In this document: positions 1 to 7,322 of the stretch, in pieces
Numbering within the stretch: the stretch's first letter is position 1
Layout of the letters: every line of letters starts with the position of its first letter
Assembly: GCA_036924835.1 (NCBI GenBank)
Contig: JBAGRR010000001.1
Location: 1,488,001-1,552,000 of the forward strand
Length of the DNA stretch: 64,000 bases
Direction: 5' to 3'
Source: Nitrobacteraceae bacterium AZCC 1564
GTDB taxonomy: Bacteria; Pseudomonadota; Alphaproteobacteria; Rhizobiales; Xanthobacteraceae
Program-made: the position numbers and the translations under genes
Notes under the pieces: model-generated
What the model saw: only the letters and a program-made list of their open reading frames with translations
Database searches by the model: none
Told to the model about the DNA's origin: nothing

Positions 1-873
1 CGCCGACTGATGGAGAAGTTCGCCGGCATCAGTGCACAGCGCGATTTGCCCGCCTGGCGGCGCGACACCTTCAATCCCGCGGCGAAAGCCTATGGTCCCA
101 TCGACGGCCGTGAAGTTGTGCTGTTCGCCGACACATTCAATCGCGCCTATGAGCGCGAGAATCTCGATGCCGCACTGCGCGTGCTTGTCGATGGTGGCTA
201 CCGCGTCCACCTGCCCCGCGCGCGCGACGGAGGCCGGCCGCTTTGCTGCGGCCGCACGTTCCTGTCGGCCGGACTTGTCGACAACGCCAAGGCTGAACTC
301 AAACGCGTGGTCGAGACGCTGCTGCCTTTCGCTGAACGCGGAGTACCGATCATCGGTCTCGAGCCAAGTTGTCTTTTGACCCTGCGCGACGAATTGTTGT
401 CGCTTCGTTCTGATGACGCGGCGAAGGCCGTCAGCAAGAACGCACTCCTGTTCGAGGAATTTCTGGTGCGTGAGGCGGAGGCTGGCCGATTGCAGCTTCC
501 GCTCGGCGCCATCGAGAAGAGCGCGCTCGTCCATGGTCATTGCCATCAGAAGTCCTTCGGCGCGTTCGCTCCGGTGGAGAAAATCCTGCGCCTCGTGCCA
601 GGCCTGAAGGTGACAAAGATCGAATCGAGCTGCTGCGGCATGGCCGGCGCGTTCGGCTATGGCGCCGATACCTACGATGTCTCGCTTGAAATGGCCGAGG
701 CCTCGTTGCTGCCTGCCGTGCGTGGCGCTGCGGAGGACGCGCTGATCGTCGCAGACGGCACATCCTGTCGCCATCAAATCAAGGATGGCTCCGGGCGCGG
801 TGCGTTGCATGTGGCGCGCGTCCTTGCCATAAGCCTCGACCAAGGCGCGGCCAAAAACCCTGCTGTTTCATAA
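1..873 (+). CDS. Flavin/Fe-S oxidase, C-terminal cysteine-rich part (cut by window edge)
   Basis: The frame is open to the first base, so the true start lies before the window. About 290 codons are visible. Two CCG (cysteine-rich) domains are seen: CCG at residues 79-81 (counting from the ATG at 10) with EPSC at 118-121, then HCHQ at 177-180 with SSCCG at 206-210. This is the layout of the C-terminal half of FAD/Fe-S fusion dehydrogenases (D-lactate, glycolate, YdiJ or D-2-hydroxyglutarate type), where these cysteines hold an Fe-S centre or help electron transfer to quinone. A GlcG-like gene follows 22 bp later, which echoes glc operons. Family membership is well supported. The substrate is not known, because the FAD domain is outside the window. 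Confidence 0.85.
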   Translation, partial: RRLMEKFAGISAQRDLPAWRRDTFNPAAKAYGPIDGREVVLFADTFNRAYERENLDAALRVLVDGGYRVHLPRARDGGRPLCCGRTFLSAGLVDNAKAELKRVVETLLPFAERGVPIIGLEPSCLLTLRDELLSLRSDDAAKAVSKNALLFEEFLVREAEAGRLQLPLGAIEKSALVHGHCHQKSFGAFAPVEKILRLVPGLKVTKIESSCCGMAGAFGYGADTYDVSLEMAEASLLPAVRGAAEDALIVADGTSCRHQIKDGSGRGALHVARVLAISLDQGAAKNPAVS

Positions 874-895
874 AGTCATCAAGAAGGATCGTTTC

Positions 896-1327
896 ATGAC
901 CGACCTCACCCTCGACGTCGCCCGCAAGATCGTCGACGCAGCGCTCGCCAAGAGCAAGGAGCTGAAGATCAACCCGCTGGTGGTTGCTGTGCTCGACGCC
1001 CGCGGCTGCATCAAGACCGTGATGGCCCAGGACGGCACCAGCCTGCTTCGCGCAGAGATCGCACACGGCAAGGCTTATGGCGCGCTGGCGCTCGGCATGG
1101 GGTCCCGCGCAATTTTCAAGCGCGCCAACGAACAGCCCTACTTCGTCGATGCCATCAACACCATGGCGCGCGGCCAGCTGGTCCCGGTGCCCGGCGGGGT
1201 CCTCATCAAGGACAAGGGTGGTGTGCTTCTGGGAGCTATTGGCATCAGCGGCGATACATCCGATAACGATGAAATCTGCGCATTGGCCGGCATCGAAGCT
1301 GCCGGTCTCGTCGCAAGCGCCGGATAA
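896..1327 (+). CDS. GlcG/HbpS family protein (DUF336)
   Basis: A 143-residue protein covering the whole small GlcG/HbpS fold: N-terminal helix with ARKIVDAALAKSKEL, central LVVAVLDARGCIKTVMAQDG, and the C-terminal glycine-rich GGVLIKDKGGVLLGAIGISG segment. No signal peptide is visible, so it should be cytoplasmic. Family members bind haem or cobalamin-like ligands, or accompany glycolate oxidase, and many have no known function. An AAGGATCG sequence precedes the ATG. It sits between the oxidase fragment and a CoA-transferase with gaps of about 20 bp, so it probably shares their mRNA. A second, exported family member lies at 34626-35126. Confidence 0.85.
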   Translation: MTDLTLDVARKIVDAALAKSKELKINPLVVAVLDARGCIKTVMAQDGTSLLRAEIAHGKAYGALALGMGSRAIFKRANEQPYFVDAINTMARGQLVPVPGGVLIKDKGGVLLGAIGISGDTSDNDEICALAGIEAAGLVASAG

Positions 1328-1344
1328 TCTCCACGGAGAGCCAC

Positions 1345-2529
1345 ATGACGTTTCCGAGGGCCTCGCAGGCTCTAGCCCGCTTCACAGTGCTGGATTTGAC
1401 CAGGATACGTTCCGGTCCAACCGCTGTACGCCAGCTCTCCGACTGGGGCGCAAACGTCATCAAGATCGAGGCGCCGACGGATCTCGCGGACAGCGAACAA
1501 CCCGGCGGGCCTCGTCATGGCCCTGATTTCCAGAATCTTCATCGCAACAAGCGCGCGATGACGCTGAATTTGAAGGACCCGAAGGGGCTGGAGGTGTTCA
1601 AGCGTCTCGCGGCGCAGGCGGACGTGATCGTCGAGAACTTCCGCCCTGATGTGAAGACCAAGCTCGGCATTGATTACGACAGCATGCGCAAGATCAATCC
1701 GCGCATTGTCTATGCCAGCATCTCCGGCTTTGGCCAGGATGGCCCCTACAGCAAGCGCCCCGGGTTCGACCAGATCGCGCAAGGCATGGGCGGCCTGATG
1801 TCGATCACCGGCCTTCCGGGCCAGGGGCCTGTGCGCGCCGGTATCCCGGTCGCCGATCTCACTGCCGGCCTGTTCTGTGCGCTCGGAATTCTCACTGCGC
1901 TGCTGGAACGGGATGTCTCGGGCGAAGGTCAATGGGTTCAGACGTCGTTGCTTCAGGCGCAGATCTTCATGCTCGACTTCCAGGCTGCGCGCTGGCTGAT
2001 GGACAATGAGGTGCCCAAACAAGCGGGCAACAATCACCCCACCAGCATTCCGACCGGCGTATTCAAGACGAGCGACAGCTATATCAATATCGCTACCACC
2101 GGCGGCAAAATCTGGGAGCGCTTTGCCAAAGCAATCGAGGCGCCCGACCTGCTGACAAATCCCGACTATGCGACCATCACCTCGCGCTCGAAGAATCGTG
2201 ACGCACTCAACGCCGCGATCGAGACTCATCTGACGAAGCGAACAACCGATGAATGGGTCGAGATCCTCAACGCTGCAGGCGTGCCATGCGGGCCGATCTA
2301 TTCCATCGATCAGGTGTTCGATGATGAACAGGTCAAACACCTTGGCATCGCGCAGGATGTCCCGGCGACCAACACCCGTCTCGTCGGACAACCTTTTACC
2401 CTGTCACGCACGCCAAGCCGCATGGCTGCGCGCCCGCCCCTCGTCGGCGAGCAGACAAAGGATGTACTGGCAGAGTTCGGCTTCAGTGAACAAGAGATCG
2501 CCTCGCTTCAGCAAAGCAAGGTTGTCTGA
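1345..2529 (+). CDS. Class III CoA-transferase (CaiB/BaiF family)
   Basis: A 394-residue protein, full length for the family. It moves coenzyme A between carboxylic acids through an enzyme-bound aspartyl-CoA intermediate. It shows the N-terminal LTRIRSGPTAVRQLSDWGANVIKIE, the NKRAMTLNLKDPKG segment, VIVENFRPDVKTKLGID, and the SISGFGQDGPYSKRPGFDQ block, where the GFDQ aspartate is expected to be catalytic. It starts 18 bp after the GlcG-like gene with GGAGAG upstream of the ATG. Its place just before an enoyl-CoA hydratase-family gene suggests it activates an acid for a beta-oxidation-like route. The acid cannot be named from sequence. Confidence 0.9.
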   Translation: MTFPRASQALARFTVLDLTRIRSGPTAVRQLSDWGANVIKIEAPTDLADSEQPGGPRHGPDFQNLHRNKRAMTLNLKDPKGLEVFKRLAAQADVIVENFRPDVKTKLGIDYDSMRKINPRIVYASISGFGQDGPYSKRPGFDQIAQGMGGLMSITGLPGQGPVRAGIPVADLTAGLFCALGILTALLERDVSGEGQWVQTSLLQAQIFMLDFQAARWLMDNEVPKQAGNNHPTSIPTGVFKTSDSYINIATTGGKIWERFAKAIEAPDLLTNPDYATITSRSKNRDALNAAIETHLTKRTTDEWVEILNAAGVPCGPIYSIDQVFDDEQVKHLGIAQDVPATNTRLVGQPFTLSRTPSRMAARPPLVGEQTKDVLAEFGFSEQEIASLQQSKVV

Positions 2530-2552
2530 ATTTTCCAATTCCAAGGACCGCA

Positions 2553-3347
2553 ATGATGACCCAGACCGACAAGGTACTCTCCCGCAAGGACGGCAACGTC
2601 GGCTACGTAATCTTCAACAATCCGGAGCGCCGCAACGCCATGTCGCTGGAGATGTGGCAGGCCTGTACCCGCCTGATGGGTGAATATGCCAAAGATCCCG
2701 AGATCCGCGTCGTGGTGCTGGCTGGCGCGGGCGACAAGGCGTTCGTGGCCGGCGCCGACATTTCCAAGTTCGGCGAGGAACGCTCGTCAGAAGAAGCCGT
2801 AAAAAGGTACAACGAAGCCGTCGAAACCGCCTATGCAAGCGTTCACGATTTTCCGAAGCCGACCATCGCGCAGATTCGCGGTTTCTGCGTCGGCGGCGGC
2901 ATGGGGCTGGCAAGCTGCTGCGACCTGCGCATCTGCTCGGAAGATGCGCGCTTCGCAGTGCCGGCTGCAAAGCTCGGCCTCGGTTACGGCTATCCCGGCG
3001 TGAAGCGGCTGATGGACATTGTCGGCCCCTCCTTCACCAAGGAAATCTTCTTCACTGCGCGGCAATTCGACGCCATGGAAGCCGTCGAAATGGGCCTCGT
3101 CAACCGGATGGTCGAGAATTACGAGCTCGAATCCTATGTAAAGAGCTACGCCGACATGATCGCAGCCAATGCGCCGCTGACGGTCGACTCGATCAAGTTC
3201 ATTGTCGGTGAAGCATGCAAGGACGAATTGAAGCGCGATATGAAGCGCTGCGAGGATCTGGTCACGCAGTGCTTCAAGAGCGAGGACTATGAAGAAGGCC
3301 GTACCGCCTTCATGGAGAAGCGCAAGCCGGTGTTCAAAGGACGCTAA
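2553..3347 (+). CDS. Enoyl-CoA hydratase/isomerase family protein lacking both usual catalytic glutamates
   Basis: A 264-residue crotonase-fold protein. The oxyanion-hole segment GDKAFVAGADISKFGE and the GFCVGGGMGLASCCDLRI helix are clear. Standard hydratases carry a glutamate in the GGGCE position and another in the PEV/PEP position. Here the first is GGGMG and the second is VPAAKLGLGYGYPGV, so both catalytic glutamates are absent. This points to another crotonase-type activity (thioesterase, isomerase or similar) rather than plain hydration. There are two adjacent ATGs (2553 and 2556); the first is given. It follows the CoA-transferase by 23 bp. Confidence 0.87.
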   Translation: MMTQTDKVLSRKDGNVGYVIFNNPERRNAMSLEMWQACTRLMGEYAKDPEIRVVVLAGAGDKAFVAGADISKFGEERSSEEAVKRYNEAVETAYASVHDFPKPTIAQIRGFCVGGGMGLASCCDLRICSEDARFAVPAAKLGLGYGYPGVKRLMDIVGPSFTKEIFFTARQFDAMEAVEMGLVNRMVENYELESYVKSYADMIAANAPLTVDSIKFIVGEACKDELKRDMKRCEDLVTQCFKSEDYEEGRTAFMEKRKPVFKGR

Positions 3348-3383
3348 CGCACTCCCGGCCCAGTGAAAGGTGGACCTGCGAGA

Positions 3384-4034
3384 ATGCTGACTCTCTATCA
3401 CTGCGCTAATGCCCGCTCGTTCCGGCCGCTCTGGACGCTCGAAGAGCTTGGTCTGTCCTATGATCTGCGGATGCTCCCGTTTCCGCCACGCTTTCTCAAA
3501 CGGGAGTATCTCGAACTCAATCCGTTGGGAACGATTCCGCTCCTGATCGATGGTGAGACGCGGATGACCGAGTCCGCAGCCATCTGCCAATATCTTGTCA
3601 CCTGTTACGGTCCTTCAACTCTTTCAGTCACACCGGATGAACCTGCCTACGGCGCGTTCCTGAACTGGCTTCATTTCGGCGAAGCAACGTTGACGTTTCC
3701 CCAGACGATCTATTTCCGTTACGCGCAACTCGAGCCTGACGAGCGAAAGAATCCTCAAGCTGCAGCGGACTATGCGCGCTGGTTCCTGGCTCGCCTCAGA
3801 GGCGTGGAGGCCATTGTGTCTCACTCGGACACGATCTGCGCCGGACGCTTTACAGCGGCCGACATCTCGGTTGGCTATGCGTTGATGTTCGCGCAATCCA
3901 ATGGTCTTGCGGCGCAATTCTCCCCAGCTATTCAGACATACTGGTCACGCCTCAAGGAACGGGACGGCTTTCGCCGCGCAATCGCATCCCAGGATCGCGC
4001 CGGCATCGAACAAAACGTACCCGTCACCAGCTAG
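3384..4034 (+). CDS. Glutathione S-transferase family protein
   Basis: About 216 residues from ATG 3384; a GTG at 3363 would add seven residues of low-complexity leader and is less likely. The N-terminal thioredoxin-like domain is clear: LTLYHCANARSFRPLWTLEE, then the cis-proline segment NPLGTIPLLID and the glutathione-binding TESAAICQYL. The C-terminal helical domain has the usual FTAADISVGYAL. It is a soluble GST, possibly for detoxification or dehalogenation-like chemistry in the preceding catabolic train. Its TAG stop lies inside the CTAG that opens the compound repeat at 4031, so the repeat end supplies the stop codon. Confidence 0.88.
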   Translation: MLTLYHCANARSFRPLWTLEELGLSYDLRMLPFPPRFLKREYLELNPLGTIPLLIDGETRMTESAAICQYLVTCYGPSTLSVTPDEPAYGAFLNWLHFGEATLTFPQTIYFRYAQLEPDERKNPQAAADYARWFLARLRGVEAIVSHSDTICAGRFTAADISVGYALMFAQSNGLAAQFSPAIQTYWSRLKERDGFRRAIASQDRAGIEQNVPVTS

Positions 4035-4198
4035 TGGTCCGATTCTAACATTTGCGCCCCGTTTCAGCAGACACTTAAGCAAATGTTAGAATCGTAGGAC
4101 CACTAGCAAATATAGATTTCTAGTGGAGCTTTGGATTTGACATTCGCTTCCCAGACTCGCGGCAAGGTGGGTAGCGAATGTCAAATCCGCTCCACTAG
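4031..4198. repeat. Compound hairpin repeat, copy R1 (X-linker-Y)
   Basis: Two adjacent palindromic units, each bounded by CTAG. Unit X (4031-4106) has arms CTAGTGGTCCGATTCTAAC and its complement. Unit Y (4120-4198) has arms around GGATTTGACATTCGCT. A 13-nt AT-rich linker, CAAATATAGATTT, joins them. The same X-linker-Y order recurs in six other copies in this window. It separates the GST gene from the second enoyl-CoA hydratase gene. The strand is left open because each unit is palindromic; by linker orientation this copy is in the forward sense. Confidence 0.92.
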
Positions 4199-4288
4199 AT
4201 AGAGCAGCGCTCCTCGGCTAAAACAGCAGCATGATCGGGAGTCCGATCCCGCCATGCTGCATAACAAGCAACGCCAAGGACAAGAATA

Positions 4289-5068
4289 ATGACGTACGAA
4301 TTTGCCAAAGTCGAACGCAAAGGCCGCATCACAATCGTCACGCTCAATCGCCCCGAAGTCATGAATGCGATGCATTCGCCGGCGCACTTTGAACTGCATC
4401 GCGTGTTCGACGAATTTGCCAACGATCCCGAGCAGTGGATAGCCATTGTGACCGGCGCCGGAGAGAAGGCATTCTCCGCTGGCAACGACCTGAAGTGGCA
4501 AGCCGCGGGCGGCAAGCGCGGCTGGGACAAGAGTGGCTTCGCTGGACTGACCGAACGTTTCGATTGCGACAAGCCGATCATCGCCGCAGTCAACGGCGTT
4601 GCCATGGGCGGCGGATTCGAGATCGCACTCGCCTGCGATTTGATCATTGCAGCTGAGAACGCCGTCTTCGCGTTGCCCGAGCCGCGCGTCGGCCTGGCTG
4701 CCCTTGCGGGCGGATTGCATCGCCTGCCGCGCCAGATTGGACTCAAGCGCGCCATGGGCATGATCCTCACGGGCCGTCACGTTTCGGCGCGCGAGGGATT
4801 CGAACTCGGTTTCGTCAATGAGGTGGTTTCTCAGGGGCAGGCACTTGCAGCTGCAGAGCGCTGGGCAAATCTGATCCTGCAAAACGGTCCGATGTCGATC
4901 CGCGCGTCGAAGCAGACCATTCACCGTGGACTTGGCGTTTCTCTCGAGCAGGCGATGGCCGAGCAGCGTGAATATCCTGCGGTCCGCGCATTGGCGGCTT
5001 CGGAAGATTACATCGAAGGCCCGAAAGCTTTTGCGGAAAAGCGCGCTCCGCAATGGAAGGGACGATAA
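4289..5068 (+). CDS. Enoyl-CoA hydratase
   Basis: A 259-residue crotonase-family enzyme that should hydrate a 2-enoyl-CoA. Unlike the paralogue at 2553-3347 it keeps both catalytic glutamates: AMGGGFEIALACDL and FALPEPRVGL. The oxyanion-hole stretch GAGEKAFSAGNDLKW is present. The start ATG is preceded by AAGGACAAG. It is separated from the upstream genes by the compound repeat R1 and about 90 bp, so it may be transcribed separately. The physiological substrate is unknown. Confidence 0.9.
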   Translation: MTYEFAKVERKGRITIVTLNRPEVMNAMHSPAHFELHRVFDEFANDPEQWIAIVTGAGEKAFSAGNDLKWQAAGGKRGWDKSGFAGLTERFDCDKPIIAAVNGVAMGGGFEIALACDLIIAAENAVFALPEPRVGLAALAGGLHRLPRQIGLKRAMGMILTGRHVSAREGFELGFVNEVVSQGQALAAAERWANLILQNGPMSIRASKQTIHRGLGVSLEQAMAEQREYPAVRALAASEDYIEGPKAFAEKRAPQWKGR

Positions 5069-5097
5069 CGTCTGTCCAGTTCTTGTCCTAACGCGGT

Positions 5098-5120
5098 TGT
5101 GCGGCTACTACGGCCGCACA
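5098..5120. terminator. Hairpin between convergent genes
   Basis: TGTGCGGC and its perfect complement GCCGCACA are separated by 7 nt. The hairpin lies between the end of the enoyl-CoA hydratase gene and the stop of soxA on the other strand, which it overlaps. There is no clear T-run, so a bidirectional terminator role is inferred from position only. Confidence 0.45.
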
Positions 5121-5896
5121 GCCGGCGTCTCAACCGCCATCCCGCGTGCGCGTGACATCAGATAAAGTTTGAGTGCCACCGTTTCCGGCGCATCGGCATC
5201 GTAGGGCTGCGCACGTATCCCGACCATACAGTTGCGCAGCCGGCGCTGCAACGATCCTAGCCCCTGCCATTCCAGGCGGTATAGCGGATAGCCCGTCGGA
5301 TGGGCCTGAGTAATCGCAGAACCTGCAAGATGCTTGTTCCAATTGTCGTCGTGGCAGTTGGCACAGCTCAGATTGAGCTGGCCCTGACGGCGCATGAAAA
5401 TCTCGCGCCCCTTGCTGATAAAGGGTTCTAGCCGCGGGTCCTTGCCGCTTTCAATCGGCATGCCGCGTGACTGACGCCCGATCAGGGCGGTGAGTGCAAG
5501 CAACTCGCGACTTTCATTCGCAAATGGCTGCGCCTGTTGATGCCGAGTGCGGCAGAGATTGACACGCTGTTCGAGATCGACAGGTTTTCTCAGCGCGTCT
5601 TCGAATACAGGATATCGCGCGGCCACGCCGCGCATGCTGGTCTGCACGTCCCCATGGCAGTCGGCGCAGGCGCGACCAGCCGTTCCAGCCTTGGTCTTCC
5701 AGAGCCCCTCCCCATCGAGCACCCAAAGCATGCCGGGGTTGGCGGTGTCCTCGTTCTGCATGGCTTGCGTATCCGCCGACATGAATGTCACGCCGGAACG
5801 ACGGTCGGCTAGCGGAATTTCATTCGCGACAACACGCGGAATGGATGCGATCATCGCTAGAAAAAGCCATGCAGCGATGCCGCGGACGAAAATCAT
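5108..5896 (-). CDS. soxA: SoxA, dihaem cytochrome c subunit of SoxXA (set 1)
   Basis: A 262-residue periplasmic protein from ATG 5896, which overlaps the soxZ stop as ATGA; an upstream extension is not needed. The signal peptide is IFVRGIAAWLFLAMIASI. Two haem c motifs are visible, CADCH (77-81) and CANCH (178-182). The conserved C-terminal cysteine that becomes the persulfide haem ligand is in RRLRNC (Cys223). SoxXA oxidatively couples thiosulfate to the SoxY cysteine. This is the dihaem form, unlike the monohaem SoxA at 33124. It is the last gene of a soxX-Y-Z-A run that lacks soxB and soxCD. Confidence 0.9.
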   Translation of the reverse strand: MIFVRGIAAWLFLAMIASIPRVVANEIPLADRRSGVTFMSADTQAMQNEDTANPGMLWVLDGEGLWKTKAGTAGRACADCHGDVQTSMRGVAARYPVFEDALRKPVDLEQRVNLCRTRHQQAQPFANESRELLALTALIGRQSRGMPIESGKDPRLEPFISKGREIFMRRQGQLNLSCANCHDDNWNKHLAGSAITQAHPTGYPLYRLEWQGLGSLQRRLRNCMVGIRAQPYDADAPETVALKLYLMSRARGMAVETPAVRP

Positions 5897-6213
5897 TCGA
5901 CGGTGATACTTGCAGACGCGGCTTCCGAAAAGCCCTTGTCCCCGGTCCATTGAAAATCGAATGTGCCGCTCTCGGTCGCTGTCGTGAAAAATGTAATGAA
6001 CGGATTCGCCGCGAATGCCGGAAAGAGCTCGGCACGGAATATCTCGACCCCGTTATAACGGCAGGTAAAATTGGTGATGATATCGCGCGGGATCACCTCG
6101 CCCGTTGGCGTGTGGCGATAGCCTGTTTCCATGATGTGCGACATCAACGTCTTGATCTCGATCACTTCACCACGCTTTGCCTTGGGAGGCACATTGATCA
6201 ATGCGGGCGCCAT
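5893..6213 (-). CDS. soxZ: SoxZ, sulfur carrier partner (set 1)
   Basis: 106 residues from ATG 6213, which overlaps the soxY stop as ATGA and has GGAGGC 7 nt upstream; a GTG/ATG further upstream would overlap soxY more. It has the small beta-sandwich SoxZ sequence: KAKRGEVIEIKTLMSHIMETG, then DIITNFTCRYNGVEIFRAEL and a C-terminal TGTFDFQWTGDKG-like strand (here SGTFDFQWTGDKG). SoxZ has no signal peptide and normally enters the periplasm as a SoxYZ heterodimer through the Tat signal of SoxY. Its partner is the unusual SoxY immediately upstream. Confidence 0.9.
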   Translation of the reverse strand: MAPALINVPPKAKRGEVIEIKTLMSHIMETGYRHTPTGEVIPRDIITNFTCRYNGVEIFRAELFPAFAANPFITFFTTATESGTFDFQWTGDKGFSEAASASITVE

Positions 6214-6692
6214 CAGCTTGCCTCCTCTGTGCACGCAGCCAAGGTCACGACAACATCGGCCGTGGTCGACCAGAACGAACCATCGGAAAGCTTGGCAATA
6301 GCAGTGATCGTCTGAGTGTCTGCCAGCCGGATGCGCGTTGAAATTTGGGCACGTCCGGAACGCGCATTCAGATAGAAATTTCCGACATTGGGCTGAGGGT
6401 TCTTTTCATTGAAAACGTGAATGCTGGCGACGTGATCCTTGTCCGTCATCGGACTCGTCACCGAGACAACGATAGGCACGGTGTTGCCGTTCTCGACCAG
6501 CGGCGGCACGTCGAGTTTGACTTTACCCGGCTGCACAGGCGCGCCGCCCGTCACATGGCGAATGGCTGCGGTCATGGAGTCCGGCGTCGCCTTCGCGGGG
6601 CGCACGGTCACGATCGGCATCATGCCAAGTACCGTCGCGCTACCTGCAACAGCAAGGAACTGCCGACGTGTGGAATTCTGTTCGTCCATCAT
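6213..6692 (-). CDS. soxY: SoxY-like sulfur carrier with non-canonical C-terminus (set 1)
   Basis: 159 residues with a Tat-type signal (STRRQFLAVAGSATVLG). The body matches SoxY: GKVKLDVPPLVENGNTVPI and SPMTDKDHVASIHVF, ending in the TADVVVTL strand. Canonical SoxY ends in GGCGG, whose cysteine carries the substrate on a flexible arm. Here the tail is AACTEEAS: one cysteine remains, but no glycines flank it and five residues follow. The codons for EEAS coincide with the ribosome-binding site of soxZ, suggesting the original end was lost and translation now runs into that site. It may be a changed carrier or a specialised homologue. The second SoxY (32479-32943) is canonical. Confidence 0.88.
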   Translation of the reverse strand: MMDEQNSTRRQFLAVAGSATVLGMMPIVTVRPAKATPDSMTAAIRHVTGGAPVQPGKVKLDVPPLVENGNTVPIVVSVTSPMTDKDHVASIHVFNEKNPQPNVGNFYLNARSGRAQISTRIRLADTQTITAIAKLSDGSFWSTTADVVVTLAACTEEAS

Positions 6693-6708
6693 CCGTCTCT
6701 ATACGTTG

Positions 6709-7146
6709 TCAGTCGCGCAGTGTCGCGAGATACGCCACCACATCCTCGACCTGTTCAGCCGACAAAATCGGCTTGCCGTTCCATGCTGCACCAACGCGTT
6801 CCAGTCCGTCGACATGATAGTAGGACGGCATGATCGTCGCCGGATTGAGGCGCGAGGCATCCACCAATCGAAGCCGCAATTGGCCTTCCGTCCACCGGCT
6901 TCCCGTTCCCGCGAGATTGGGCGCGAGGTCACCCTGAAATTTCTGCTCCGCAAACGGCCCACTGTGACACAGCACGCAGGTATTTTGCCGGTTAACGACG
7001 ACCGCCCGCCCTCGCTCTGGATCACCCGGCTTTCCTGTCAATGACGCAGGGATTGCATCATCAATGACGACATAGGCTCTAAGTTCATCCGCGTGGGCAA
7101 TATTGCTCAACGAGAACCACGAGGCCCCCGCGAACAACAACGCCAT
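6709..7146 (-). CDS. soxX: SoxX, monohaem cytochrome c (set 1)
   Basis: 145 residues with an N-terminal export signal. One haem motif, CVLCH (57-61), is followed by NLAGTGSRWTEGQLRLRLVDASRLNP-type SoxX sequence and the axial methionine in IMPSYYHV (Met106). It pairs with SoxA to form the SoxXA cytochrome that attaches thiosulfate sulfur to SoxYZ in the periplasm. It is first in the leftward soxX-Y-Z-A run, 16 bp before soxY. A compound repeat begins 11 bp upstream of its start, so its promoter must be in or beyond that repeat. It is shorter than the second SoxX (212 residues at 33956). Confidence 0.88.
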   Translation of the reverse strand: MALLFAGASWFSLSNIAHADELRAYVVIDDAIPASLTGKPGDPERGRAVVVNRQNTCVLCHSGPFAEQKFQGDLAPNLAGTGSRWTEGQLRLRLVDASRLNPATIMPSYYHVDGLERVGAAWNGKPILSAEQVEDVVAYLATLRD

Positions 7147-7156
7147 ATAGCTGCGC

Positions 7157-7322
7157 CTAGTGTGGTGGTTCAGAAGTTCGCTCCATTTTTCCCGCGCATC
7201 CTTCCAGCGAACTTCTGAACCTGGAGCACACCAGAATCATAAATTGCTAGTGTCCTTTCGAATCCAAAGTTCGCTACGGAGCGCCCTGTATTGTGCGGCG
7301 AACTTTGGATTCGGGACACTAG
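7157..7322. repeat. Compound hairpin repeat, copy R2 (inverted, Y-linker-X)
   Basis: Unit Y lies at 7157-7234 with arms around GTGGTTCAGAAGTTCGC; its right end is CCAG instead of CTAG. Unit X lies at 7247-7322 with arms around CGAATCCAAAGTTCGC. The linker AATCATAAATTG reads in reverse relative to R1. The right-hand CTAG supplies the TAG stop of the flavocytochrome gene on the minus strand at 7319-7321. It separates fccB from soxX. Confidence 0.92.
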
